From Paenibacillus sp. FSL K6-3182 (GTDB taxonomy: Bacteria; Bacillota; Bacilli; Paenibacillales; Paenibacillaceae), in contig NZ_CP150265.1 in NCBI RefSeq assembly GCF_037976325.1, forward strand, positions 1,538,501 to 1,602,500: DNA of 64,000 nucleotides. The letters are read 5' to 3'. A program made the position numbers and the translations under genes. Shown in pieces: positions 45,384 through 55,003 of the stretch (positions are counted from its first letter, which is position 1; every line of letters starts with the position of its first letter). The notes beneath the pieces were generated by a model, which saw only the letters and a program-made list of their open reading frames with translations, was not told where the DNA came from and searched no databases.

Positions 45384-48300
45384 TTGCACAGAGAGAGCGT
45401 TAAAAGATTGATCAAAATAGCAGTATTTCTACTAATTACAATTGTATTTACAGCCAGCCTGCAGGCATTAACGCAATCTAACCGAGACTTGCCGCAAGCA
45501 AAGCGGGGAGTGCTGGATTTGTCTAATTGGAGCCTTGAGCAGGATGGCCCGGTTTTTCTTGATGGTGAATGGGAATTTTACGAAGGACAGCTGCTTACGC
45601 CTGCCGATTTTCACCAAAACAATTCGGGAATTTCTTATTTATCTGTACCTGCTACTTGGACAGGGAAAAACGCTGAAGGAGGTATGGCTCGAAAAGGCTT
45701 TGGGACATATCGACTAAAGGTTCTTCTCCAAGATGAAAAGGAAGGTTTGGGTCTGAAAACAAGAAGTATCCGAATGGCTCATCGGTTATTTATTAATGGC
45801 AAATTGGAAAGCGAAAGTGGACAACCATCCTCGAGCAAAAAATTGAATATACCTGGAAATACGCCTTCTAGCGCTTTTTTTCAAACAGAAACGAGGGAAG
45901 TTGAGCTTGTTATTCAGGTATCCAATTATGTGTTTGTCACCGGGGGGATCGTTAATTCGATTTCTTTTGGATTGGATTACGATATTAGCAAGATGAATGG
46001 CAGACAGCTAGGTATAGGAATTGGACTTGTTTTGATTATGGGTATGTTCGGGGCGTATCATCTTATCTTTTATTATCTTGGACGGAGGAATAAAGCTTAC
46101 TTGCTTAGCGGATTGTACCTGCTAATCTTGTCTTTAGAGCGTTCACTGAATGGTGAGAAAATATTTCAACAGCTGCTTCCTAACATTCCATTCGACATCA
46201 CTTATAAGCTGCTTGATTTGAGCCAAGTTTTAAGTGCTATGGTCATTATTATATTTTTTTGTTCATCTGATGCAAGGTTATTGTCGCCGAGAAACTTAAA
46301 GCTGTTTCAAACGCCATTTATCCTTTATATTGCTGCTGTTTTGCTGCTGCCGTACAGCATTCACATAAATGTAAAAGGTTTAACTTTATATTATTTAGGG
46401 CTGTTGGTGTCGTATATCATTTTGAAAATGGCTGTATTTTACATACGCAGTGAGAGTACTTCGTCTGAAGGGAAAGAATGGCTTCTGTTCATTGGGAGCG
46501 GCGTTTCTTTGATGGTTTTTCTCCTATACGATGGTCTTTACTCGACGAATGCCGTAGACACTAATTTAGTGGGAACATTCGGTATTATCGGATTTATTGT
46601 CATTATAAATATTTTGCTCGCTGTAAGATTTTCGAATGCCTATGAGAAAACTGAAATACTCTCCCGTCAATTGCTCGTTTCCAATCAACTGAAGGATGAG
46701 TTTTTGATGAGTACCTCTCATGAGATCAAAACACCTTTGCACGGTATTATGAACATGACAGCTCATTTGCTTGAGGATGAGGATCATAATTTGCAGCCAA
46801 AGCAAAAACAAAATCTTTGGTTGATCAAGGATACTTCCACTAAACTGTCTATGTTAATTCATGACTTAATTGATGTAAGCCGCTTGAAGCATGGAGAATT
46901 AAGGCTGCATATGACAGTGGTGGATTTGCGAGTAGCCGTCCAGATCGTATTTGATGTACTGCAATTCGAGCTAGCTGGGAAGTCGGTGCGATTAGACAAT
47001 CAGGTGGAAGTGGATATTTGGGTAGTTGCAGATGAAAGCAGACTTAGACAGGTGCTCTATAATCTCATTTATAACGCAATCAGGCATACAGAGAACGGCT
47101 GGATAAGGGTTAATTCGAGGTTGTTGGACAATAGGGTAGCTATCACTGTTGAGGATACGGGAAAAGGGATTCCGAGCAATAAATTTTTGAAGGTTTTTGA
47201 ATATTTTGAGCAGCTGGAAGAAACACTTCCGACGGATGGTTATATGGGAATGGGCGTTGGTCTGTACATTAGCCGCAAGCTGGTTGAGCGAATGGACGGC
47301 GAAATTCGAGTGGATTGGTCCGAGATCGGTGAAGGAACTCGTATGCTCTTTACACTGCCCAGGGCTTTAGACATTCAAGGCTATCGGGAAGCTTCGGCAT
47401 CCTCAGAAAACGAAATGGTGCAGCGAGTGACAGCTGATCACGCCTCGCTCGACGTTATAGGCTATCATGATCATACCATTTTAATAGTGGATGACGAGGC
47501 CTCCAATATTTATAGCTTATTGCATATATTAAAGCAGCATCGATACAATGTGATTACAGCATTTTCGGCTAAAGAAGCGATGTTCAAGATGGACGAGCAT
47601 CCTCGTGTGGACCTTGTTATTTTAGATGTCATGATGCCGGGTACTTCTGGTATTGAACTATGCCGTACACTGCGAGGCCGCTATTCTATTCTAGATTTGC
47701 CCATTCTCTTCGCGACTGTTAAGGACACACCTGCAGATATTGCGTTAGGTTTCAGGGCAGGTGCTAATGACTATATAACGAAGCCATTTGATGGTGAGAC
47801 ACTGCTTGCTAGAATCCAAACATTGATTGCAATGAAAACCTCCATTCAGGAGGCCATTCAAAATGAGCTGGCTTTTCATCAGGCTCAAATTAAGCCTCAT
47901 TTTTTGTTCAACGCGTTAAGCAGCGTTATTTCCTTCTGTTATACAGATGGAGAAAAAGCAGCCTATTTATTGTCGATGCTTAGTCAATATATTCGCTACA
48001 TTTTGGATACGGATCGATCTAATTTAGTCGTTCCTCTAGACCGTGAGCTTGAATTGATTCATGCCTATGTTGAGATCGAAAAGGCTAGGTTTGGAGAGCG
48101 GTTTACTTTTATCTCTCATGTAGATGAAGGTCTTCAAGATGTAGAGATTCCTTCTTTATGCATACAGCCCTTTGTTGAGAATGCGATCCGTCACGGGTTG
48201 TTTGATAAAGAGGGAGAGGGCACTGTTTCATTAAAGATTAATGAAGGACATGGCTATATACAAGTAACCGTTGAGGACGATGGTGTTGGAATGTCGGATA

Positions 48301-48467
48301 TTCTGCTTAGTCAAATAACGAGCGTAGAGAAGCGGGATGGGGGCATTGCTATCGCTAATATTCGAAAGCGGCTAGAGGCCATTTCTGGTGCTGCATTCAC
48401 CGTTCATTCAGAGCAAGGGAGCGGAACAAAGATAACGATGTATTTGCCTTATGGTATCGTAGGGTGA
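45384..48467 (+). CDS. Hybrid histidine kinase with 7TM-DISM-like sensor and two kinase cores
   Basis: 1027 residues from the TTG at 45384 (GAAGGGG at 8-nt spacing; GTG at 45366 is alternative). A TM/signal segment (about 8-27), an extracellular jelly-roll-like domain ('LDLSNWSLEQDGPVFLDGEWEFYEGQL', about 38-200) and about seven TM segments (205-410) form a 7TMR-DISM-like sensor. Then a HisKA domain (H446 in 'TSHEIKTPLHGI'), HATPase with 'NLIYNAIRHTENG' and 'GMGVGLYISRKL', a receiver with D748 in 'LVILDVMMPG', and a second LytS-type kinase core (H839 in 'IKPHFLFNALSS', ATPase 'PFVENAIRHGLFD'). The first core may phosphorylate D748 and the second the SARP-type regulator downstream. Ligand probably a carbohydrate, by analogy with DISM sensors. 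Confidence 0.85.
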   Translation: MHRESVKRLIKIAVFLLITIVFTASLQALTQSNRDLPQAKRGVLDLSNWSLEQDGPVFLDGEWEFYEGQLLTPADFHQNNSGISYLSVPATWTGKNAEGGMARKGFGTYRLKVLLQDEKEGLGLKTRSIRMAHRLFINGKLESESGQPSSSKKLNIPGNTPSSAFFQTETREVELVIQVSNYVFVTGGIVNSISFGLDYDISKMNGRQLGIGIGLVLIMGMFGAYHLIFYYLGRRNKAYLLSGLYLLILSLERSLNGEKIFQQLLPNIPFDITYKLLDLSQVLSAMVIIIFFCSSDARLLSPRNLKLFQTPFILYIAAVLLLPYSIHINVKGLTLYYLGLLVSYIILKMAVFYIRSESTSSEGKEWLLFIGSGVSLMVFLLYDGLYSTNAVDTNLVGTFGIIGFIVIINILLAVRFSNAYEKTEILSRQLLVSNQLKDEFLMSTSHEIKTPLHGIMNMTAHLLEDEDHNLQPKQKQNLWLIKDTSTKLSMLIHDLIDVSRLKHGELRLHMTVVDLRVAVQIVFDVLQFELAGKSVRLDNQVEVDIWVVADESRLRQVLYNLIYNAIRHTENGWIRVNSRLLDNRVAITVEDTGKGIPSNKFLKVFEYFEQLEETLPTDGYMGMGVGLYISRKLVERMDGEIRVDWSEIGEGTRMLFTLPRALDIQGYREASASSENEMVQRVTADHASLDVIGYHDHTILIVDDEASNIYSLLHILKQHRYNVITAFSAKEAMFKMDEHPRVDLVILDVMMPGTSGIELCRTLRGRYSILDLPILFATVKDTPADIALGFRAGANDYITKPFDGETLLARIQTLIAMKTSIQEAIQNELAFHQAQIKPHFLFNALSSVISFCYTDGEKAAYLLSMLSQYIRYILDTDRSNLVVPLDRELELIHAYVEIEKARFGERFTFISHVDEGLQDVEIPSLCIQPFVENAIRHGLFDKEGEGTVSLKINEGHGYIQVTVEDDGVGMSDILLSQITSVEKRDGGIAIANIRKRLEAISGAAFTVHSEQGSGTKITMYLPYGIVG

Positions 48468-48526
48468 ATAATCATGACGCAACACTTGGACGATATTTTG
48501 GATGAAGGATTAAAGGGGGGAAGATT

Positions 48527-49633
48527 ATGTTTCGGGCTGTCATTATAGAAGATGAGAAGCCGATATTGGAATTGATGAAGGTTATTTTAGGACGGAATAC
48601 TAATTACACCATTGTGGGAGCTTTCACTAATCCTATTGAAGCGCTAGAGAAGATGGAAGACATTAAGCCCGACGTAGCTTTCATAGATGTGGAGATGCCT
48701 AAGATGAATGGGCTTGAGCTTGCACGGAAAGTACGGGCGTTAACGATACAGACAGAGATTGTTTTTACAACAGCTTACAAGAACTATGCTCTGGACGCGT
48801 TTGGAGTAGAAGCGATTGATTATATTTTAAAGCCAGTAACACCTTCAACAATTGAACGGGTGACAGAACGTTTAGTTAATCGGCAGCGCGTAACTACAAT
48901 GGTCATCCCTCAAAAGGATTTATCTATGATCCAATGTTTTGGTGGGTTCGAGGTTCGCAATTCGGAAGGGGTTCCTGTACATTTTCGGACACGCAGGGCG
49001 GAGGAGCTGTTTGCCTATTTTCTGTGTCATTCGGGACGCAATATTAGCAAATGGCAGGTAATGGATTTGTTGTGGCCGGATATGCCGGAGGAGAGAAGCT
49101 CTTCCAATTTATACAATACAATTTATCTTATGAAGAAAATATTGAAAGAAAATGAACTCGGCATGAGCATTCGTAAAATGAATGATGGTTATATGATGGA
49201 AACAGGAAACCAAATGTATGATGCGCTAGCGTTCCAACGCTCAAATGTCTCTTTTGCCGAGGGGAAGCTGGATAGGGAGCAAATGGAGTATTTATGTGCG
49301 CTGTATCAAGGGCCGCTGTTGGATGGGAAAACCTATCTATGGAAAATACCACTGGAGGAAGCTTATTTTAAACAATACTCCACGATGACCAAAAAGCTAG
49401 TCGAAGATGATTTATTATCGAATGACTGGAATCAAGCGGAGCATCGCCTCGACAAATATTTGACTGTTTATCCGCTTCATGAAGAGATGAATCAGCTTAT
49501 GATCGATATTTATGAGAGACAAGGGAACAGAGAGAAGATGCTTCGACTATATTCGAAATATGAGAGGGCCAGCCGCGAAGAGCTTGGAATAGAGCCGTCT
49601 TTGGATATGAAGAGCAGGTTATCTACGTTCTAG
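48527..49633 (+). CDS. Response regulator with SARP-type winged helix and BTAD domain
   Basis: 368 residues; AAAGGGGGG upstream. The receiver (about 3-120) has D54 in 'VAFIDVEMPKMNGLELA' and 'YILKPVTPSTIERV'. Then a trans_reg_C/SARP-like DNA-binding domain ('RAEELFAYFLCHSGRNISKWQVMDLLWPDMPEERSSSNLYNTIYLMKKILKE', about 155-230) and a BTAD helical repeat region (about 245-365; 'LYSKYERASREELGIEPS'). It follows the hybrid kinase by 59 bp and is its probable partner; the downstream SLH gene is a candidate target. Confidence 0.85.
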   Translation: MFRAVIIEDEKPILELMKVILGRNTNYTIVGAFTNPIEALEKMEDIKPDVAFIDVEMPKMNGLELARKVRALTIQTEIVFTTAYKNYALDAFGVEAIDYILKPVTPSTIERVTERLVNRQRVTTMVIPQKDLSMIQCFGGFEVRNSEGVPVHFRTRRAEELFAYFLCHSGRNISKWQVMDLLWPDMPEERSSSNLYNTIYLMKKILKENELGMSIRKMNDGYMMETGNQMYDALAFQRSNVSFAEGKLDREQMEYLCALYQGPLLDGKTYLWKIPLEEAYFKQYSTMTKKLVEDDLLSNDWNQAEHRLDKYLTVYPLHEEMNQLMIDIYERQGNREKMLRLYSKYERASREELGIEPSLDMKSRLSTF

Positions 49634-49662
49634 ATTCATTAAAAATATAGTTATAAACCATT

Positions 49663-49692
49663 AGAGCAGAGGAATGTCCTCTGTTCTTTTTT
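49663..49692 (+). terminator. Intrinsic terminator after the SARP-type regulator
   Basis: AGAGCAGAGGA-ATG-TCCTCTGTTCT with T6. Confidence 0.9.
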
Positions 49693-49801
49693 GTTTTTTC
49701 GACATGTTGTGACGAATTGTGAGATTTTGTTGAGTTCTAATTGATAAGATTCTTCCAAACATGGTAATAGCCAATCACACGGTGGGAGAGAGGTCAAAAA
49801 T

Positions 49802-52800
49802 ATGCTTAGTTTAGTAAGGTCCAAGAAGATAATCAGTATGATTCTATTCGCGCTGATGGTCAACCTATGCTCGTCATTGTTTATTGAGGATGGGAGAAAG
49901 GTAAAGGCGGCTGGAGCTGGAGAAGTTTCTGTATTTAAAAAAGCGTATATTACAAGCTTTAACAATGGTACTGTCGATGTTGTTAATCTATCGGATCTGA
50001 CTGTAGAAAAGGCTAAAATCACGGTAGGAAATCAACCGAACAGCGCTGCGATCAACCCCAATCAGAAGCAGGTGTTCATAACCAACAGAGCAAGCAATAC
50101 GGTCTCGGTTATTGATCCGGCGAAGGATGAGGTAATCGCGACCATACCGGTTGGAGTTCAGCCTCATGGCGTTGCCTTTAATAAGGATGGAAGTAAAGCC
50201 TATGTGGCAAATGACTCAGGAAGCTCGATTTCAGTTATAAATACAGCCTCACTGGTTGAGGAGAAAAAAATATCCGTAGCTACGCCTATTGCGATGGCAT
50301 TGGTTGGGAATGATCTTTATGTTACTAGTAGAACCGGAAAACTCACGATTATTGATATAATAAGCGAAACAGTTGTGAAGGAAATTACCATTGAGGGGGA
50401 ACTTTACGGACTCTCGGTTAATCCCTCGGGTACAAAGATTTATGTGGCTAACTTAGTAACTAATTTCGTAAATATAATTGATACGAGTTCAAAAACACAC
50501 GAAGCGGATATACCGGTTGGCAGCATGACAACTGCAACAGAAGTTAGTCCTGATGGCAGTAAGGTATTTGCAGCACATGGCTATAATGACTCTGTGTCAG
50601 TAATCAATGCGGCAACCCTTAAAGTGGATGCTACCATAAATGTTGATGCTAACCCTTACGTCATCGGCGTTTCCAAAGATGGTCTTCAAGCGTACACGAT
50701 CAATTATGGCTCGAGCAATATGAGTGTAATTAATACAGCAACGAACAAGGTCGACAAGACCATTGAACTCAGTGGAGGTCCATTTATGGTCGGAACCTTC
50801 ATGGTTCCTGTTGCTGTTGCATTGGATGCTGAAACGTCTGAACCATCCGAGCCAGCTGATAATCAAGCTCCTGTTGTGACAGCACTAACTCCAGTTAAGG
50901 GTGCACAAAATGTTGGTGTGGATGCTAATCTTAAATTAACATTTGATGAAAAAGTAAAGGCAATGGCGGGTAAAAAGGTAACGATTTGGAAACCACGGGA
51001 ATTATCAATGATCAACGGACCTGATTATCCGATCTTAATAAGCGATTCAACGTTAGTAGAAACAATTGATGCAGGTGATTCGACAAAGGTAACAGTCTTG
51101 GATAATGTAGCAATGATTAATCCAGCAGCGGATCTGGAATATCAGACGAATTATTTTGTGAAGATTGAACGATCTGCTTTTACGGATATTGCAGGGAACG
51201 GCTATGCTGGATTATCCGCTGATGTTGAAATCCATGATGGTCAAGTACAGGATACTTATACCGAATCATGGCATTTTAAAACGGGTAAGGCAGCAGATAC
51301 AACCGGACCGGTGGCGACAACATTTGTACCCGCGAAAGCAGCTGTGGATGTTTCCATTAGTGCGGACATGACATTAACGTTCAACGAAAATGTGAAGGCT
51401 GGAACAGGCAAGAAAATAAAGATTTTTGAACCGGGCAGAGCCACACCGGATGGAACAAATCCAAGTGCTCCAATTTTACTTGAAGAAATAACTTCATCAG
51501 ATACGAGCAAAATAACGATTTCTGGGAACAAAGTTACCATTAATCCAACGAAAAACATGAAAAACAATACCTATTATTATATCCTCATGGATAAAGGTGC
51601 GTTTCAGGACATATACAATAATGATTTTGACGGCATGTTCCAATTCATTCAGTTGATGAACGAAAACGTCATGTATATGGGTGAGCCGGGGAAGATATGG
51701 TTCTTCAAAACAGAAGCTGCACCAGACACAACAGCGCCGACAGCTACTGGATATACACCAGCGAATAATGCGCTTGATGTGGCGGTTGATGCGAGCTTAC
51801 AGCTCACTTTCAGCGAGATCGTGGAAGCGATGGCAGGCAAAAATATTAGCATTCGCAAAGCAAGTGATGATAGTGTTGTTGAAACCATTGCAGCTAACGA
51901 TACTGCAAAATTGACACTAGCAGGAACTAAGGCGACCATTAAATTGTCAACTAGTTTAGCTAACGATACGGGCTATTACGTTCTGATTGATGATGGAGCC
52001 TTTAAGGACAAGGTTGGCAATACATTTAAGGGGATTACAGGAAAGACGATCTGGAGCTTCAAGACAGCAAAGAGTGTTTCGCCACTAACTGTCACGACAT
52101 TATCTCCTATTGATGATGCTTCAGCGGTGGCTACTAACTCCGATTTGTTGCTAACTTTTAGCGAGAATGTACAAGTGATTCCGGGTAAAAAGATTTTTAT
52201 CAAGAAGCAATCCGATGACAGCATCGCTCATACTTTTGAAATTAGCAGCATAAGCGATGTAAGTGTATCGGGTAATAAAGTAAAGATAAATCCTTACCTA
52301 ATGGTACCTGATGCACCAGGGAATTATTTGGAATACAATACTGCTTACTATGTTCAAATAGAAGCGGGAGCACTGAAAAGCACGACCAGCAGTGCACAAT
52401 ACGCAGGTATTGCAGACAAGACAACTTGGAATTTTACTACAGGTGCTGCACCAGAAAAAAATGATCTGAAGGTTATAGCATACTCACCTGCCGGAGGGGC
52501 AAATGGTGTATCTCAGAGCACGGCTCTAAAGCTGACGTTCAGCACAAATGTTCAGGGAGTAAACGGCAAGAGCTTTGAAATTAGAAAGAAATCTGACAAT
52601 AGCGTTGTGCACAAAGTGAATTTCGGAGAAATGGGAGTCGAGATATCGGGAAATACGGTAACGATTAATCCTCCAATCTTCCCGCAACCTGGCAATGGGC
52701 CTAAGGTCGAATATTTGGAGCCAGATACAGAATATTACGTCCTAATTGCAGCTGGAGCTTTGAAGGATAAAGACGGAAACAGCTATGCGGGTATTTCTGA

Positions 52801-54415
52801 TAAATTAGTATGGACCTTTACCACGGAGCCAGATTTGGAACTGGATACAGACGGAGATGGTATTCCAGACTCCATTGATCCAGATGATGACAACGACGGT
52901 TTATCGGATGAGCAAGAAGCGAAAATAGGTACAAATCCAAAAGATCCTGATACTGATAAGGATGGAATCAATGATAAGGACGATCCATTCCCAACGGATG
53001 CGTCTAAGCCAGGGACAGTAAACGGTGAACTGGATACAGACGGAGATGGCATTCCAGATTCGACTGATCCAGACGATGACAACGACGGTCTGACGGACGA
53101 GCAAGAAATTAAACTAGGTACAAATCCAAAAGATCCAGACACCGACAAGGATGGAATCAACGATAAGGACGATCCATTCCCAACGGATGCGTCTAAGCCG
53201 GGAACAGTAAACGGTGAGCTTGACACAGACGGAGACGGCATTCCAGATTCGACTGATCCAGACGACGATAACGACGGTTTGACGGATGAGCAAGAAATTA
53301 AACTAGGTACAAATCCAAAAGATCCAGACACCGACAAGGATGGAATCAATGATAAAGATGATCCATTCCCAACGGATGCAGCTAAGCCGGGTACAGTAAA
53401 CGGTGAGCTGGACACAGACGGAGATGGTATTCCAGATTCGACTGATCCAGACGACGATAACGACGGTTTGACGGATGAGCAAGAAATTAAACTAGGTACA
53501 AATCCAAAAGATCCAGACACCGACAAGGATGGAATCAATGATAAAGATGATCCATTCCCAACGGATGCAGCTAAGCCGGGTACAGTAAACGGTGAGCTGG
53601 ACACAGACGGAGATGGCATTCCAGATTCGACTGATCCAGACGACGACAACGACGGTCTGACGGATGAGCAAGAAAAAGCAATTGGAACGAATCCAAAAGA
53701 TCCTGACACCGACAAAGATGGAATCAACGATAAGGATGATTATTATCCGTTGGATCCAACGAGATCCAGTTATTCAGGCAACAACTCGGGCGGCAACGTG
53801 ACTCCAAAGCCTGATAAGCCTGATCCGGTTGAAGTTCCAGAACACAAAGAAGTCAAAGCTTATATTATTGGTCATCAGGACGGAAGCTTTAAACCAGAGA
53901 AGGGGATTACACGTGCTGAAATGGCAGCGATACTTGTTCGCATACTGGGCAAGGAAGCTGAATTATCTTCCGTGAGCAGCACGGGCGTTGATGCTGAGCA
54001 TTGGGCTGCAAAATACATTGCAATTATAACCGAATTGGGTTTAATGGTTGGTTATCCAGATGGCAGCTTCAAACCAAATCAGACGATCACTCGTGCGGAA
54101 ATGGCTGTTATTATTAATCGATTGATGGAGCATATTGAAACCGGCGGCAAAAGTTTCTCTGACATTAATGGGCACTGGGCACAAACGGCCATTGATCAGG
54201 GGACTGCAGCAGGAATTTTCAACGGATATAAGGATGGTACATTTGCGCCAAACCGCGTTCTTACGAGAGCAGAGGCTGTTGTCATATTCAATAGACAGCA
54301 GGGCAGATCTCCTCTAGCAGGAGCAGATCAACAATGGAGTGACGTTTCGCAGAAGCACTGGGCGTATGAAGATATTCAGACTGCGAGCATCGACCATGAG
54401 ATTAAAGAGCAATAA
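49802..54415 (+). CDS. SLH-anchored surface protein with YVTN propeller, Big_5 and TSP3 repeats
   Basis: 1537 residues with a signal peptide (TM about 10-27; a GGGAGAGAGG site upstream). Residues about 40-340 are a YVTN/NHL-type propeller ('AYVANDSGSSISVINTAS', 'VFITNRASNTVSVIDPAKDEV'). Five Big_5 (SbsA-type Ig-like) domains follow (about 350-1010; 'LTFDEKVKAMAGKKVTI' is the recurrent motif). Five 63-residue thrombospondin type-3-like units (about 1014-1320) carry calcium-binding DTDGDGIPDSTDPDDDNDG motifs. Three SLH domains and a partial fourth segment (about 1345-1537) anchor it to the wall. Probably a calcium-stiffened adhesin or S-layer-associated protein. It follows the hybrid-kinase pair. 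Confidence 0.85.
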   Translation: MLSLVRSKKIISMILFALMVNLCSSLFIEDGRKVKAAGAGEVSVFKKAYITSFNNGTVDVVNLSDLTVEKAKITVGNQPNSAAINPNQKQVFITNRASNTVSVIDPAKDEVIATIPVGVQPHGVAFNKDGSKAYVANDSGSSISVINTASLVEEKKISVATPIAMALVGNDLYVTSRTGKLTIIDIISETVVKEITIEGELYGLSVNPSGTKIYVANLVTNFVNIIDTSSKTHEADIPVGSMTTATEVSPDGSKVFAAHGYNDSVSVINAATLKVDATINVDANPYVIGVSKDGLQAYTINYGSSNMSVINTATNKVDKTIELSGGPFMVGTFMVPVAVALDAETSEPSEPADNQAPVVTALTPVKGAQNVGVDANLKLTFDEKVKAMAGKKVTIWKPRELSMINGPDYPILISDSTLVETIDAGDSTKVTVLDNVAMINPAADLEYQTNYFVKIERSAFTDIAGNGYAGLSADVEIHDGQVQDTYTESWHFKTGKAADTTGPVATTFVPAKAAVDVSISADMTLTFNENVKAGTGKKIKIFEPGRATPDGTNPSAPILLEEITSSDTSKITISGNKVTINPTKNMKNNTYYYILMDKGAFQDIYNNDFDGMFQFIQLMNENVMYMGEPGKIWFFKTEAAPDTTAPTATGYTPANNALDVAVDASLQLTFSEIVEAMAGKNISIRKASDDSVVETIAANDTAKLTLAGTKATIKLSTSLANDTGYYVLIDDGAFKDKVGNTFKGITGKTIWSFKTAKSVSPLTVTTLSPIDDASAVATNSDLLLTFSENVQVIPGKKIFIKKQSDDSIAHTFEISSISDVSVSGNKVKINPYLMVPDAPGNYLEYNTAYYVQIEAGALKSTTSSAQYAGIADKTTWNFTTGAAPEKNDLKVIAYSPAGGANGVSQSTALKLTFSTNVQGVNGKSFEIRKKSDNSVVHKVNFGEMGVEISGNTVTINPPIFPQPGNGPKVEYLEPDTEYYVLIAAGALKDKDGNSYAGISDKLVWTFTTEPDLELDTDGDGIPDSIDPDDDNDGLSDEQEAKIGTNPKDPDTDKDGINDKDDPFPTDASKPGTVNGELDTDGDGIPDSTDPDDDNDGLTDEQEIKLGTNPKDPDTDKDGINDKDDPFPTDASKPGTVNGELDTDGDGIPDSTDPDDDNDGLTDEQEIKLGTNPKDPDTDKDGINDKDDPFPTDAAKPGTVNGELDTDGDGIPDSTDPDDDNDGLTDEQEIKLGTNPKDPDTDKDGINDKDDPFPTDAAKPGTVNGELDTDGDGIPDSTDPDDDNDGLTDEQEKAIGTNPKDPDTDKDGINDKDDYYPLDPTRSSYSGNNSGGNVTPKPDKPDPVEVPEHKEVKAYIIGHQDGSFKPEKGITRAEMAAILVRILGKEAELSSVSSTGVDAEHWAAKYIAIITELGLMVGYPDGSFKPNQTITRAEMAVIINRLMEHIETGGKSFSDINGHWAQTAIDQGTAAGIFNGYKDGTFAPNRVLTRAEAVVIFNRQQGRSPLAGADQQWSDVSQKHWAYEDIQTASIDHEIKEQ
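52841..53750 (+). repeat. Five tandem 189-bp repeats encoding TSP3-like modules
   Basis: Units start at 52841, 53030, 53219, 53408 and 53597, each 189 bp (63 codons). The third and fourth are nearly identical. The last unit changes to 'EKAIGTNPKDP...YYPLDPTR' at its end. Confidence 0.9.
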
Positions 54416-54465
54416 TGCTAACGGTCATCTAGAGCATTTCAGTAAGAACCTGATTCTCTAAAACT

Positions 54466-54520
54466 AAAAAGCAGCCTGCCTCACAACAGCTTAAGTTGTG
54501 AGAGTGGGCTGCTTTTGTTT
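54466..54520 (+). terminator. Intrinsic terminator after the TSP3/SLH gene
   Basis: AAAGCAGCC(TGCC)TCACAAC pairs with GTTGTGAGAGTGGGCTGCTTT, followed by T-rich sequence. Confidence 0.9.
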
Positions 54521-54680
54521 GTTTGATAAACGATTGCTTTTACGCCCAACTCTTCTGCTTTAGATCCAGTTCCTTTTATGTGGAAATTAAGAAGTGATTT
54601 GCCGTTTACATTGATGTTCTCCCTGTATGTGCGATATAATAGGAAGAATGATTACAGGAATAGGAAAGGAAGAATACCTG

Positions 54681-54968
54681 ATGAGCATTTCACCTAAGGA
54701 TGTAGACCATGTAGCAAGACTTGCGCGGTTAGAGCTATCCGATTCGGAGAAGGATCAGTTTACGGAGCAGCTCAATGCGATTTTGAAATATGCGGAAAAG
54801 CTAGAAGGCTTGGACACGGAAAATGTTGAGCCAACCAGCCATGTGCTCCCTATAACGAATGTAACGCGCGCGGATGAGAAACGCCCGTCGCTGCCGATCG
54901 AGAAGGTTTTGCTGAATGCGCCTGATGAAGAAGATGGACAATTTAAAGTACCTGCGGTGCTTGAATAA
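54681..54968 (+). CDS. gatC: Glutamyl/aspartyl-tRNA amidotransferase subunit C
   Basis: 95 residues, the normal GatC length, from the ATG at 54681 (AGGAAAGGA upstream). '[23 protein letters not shown]' and '[31 protein letters not shown]' are typical. GatC stabilises the GatAB complex that makes Gln-tRNA(Gln) and Asn-tRNA(Asn). First gene of gatCAB. Confidence 0.95.
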   Translation: MSISPKDVDHVARLARLELSDSEKDQFTEQLNAILKYAEKLEGLDTENVEPTSHVLPITNVTRADEKRPSLPIEKVLLNAPDEEDGQFKVPAVLE

Positions 54969-55003
54969 TACGAATGGGTTTAATTTGAAGGGAGGAACTA
55001 CTG

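Noticed and set aside
52783..53727. 314-codon minus-strand open frame
   Set aside because: Antisense of the TSP3 repeats, serine-rich and periodic at 189 bp; a shadow of the real gene.
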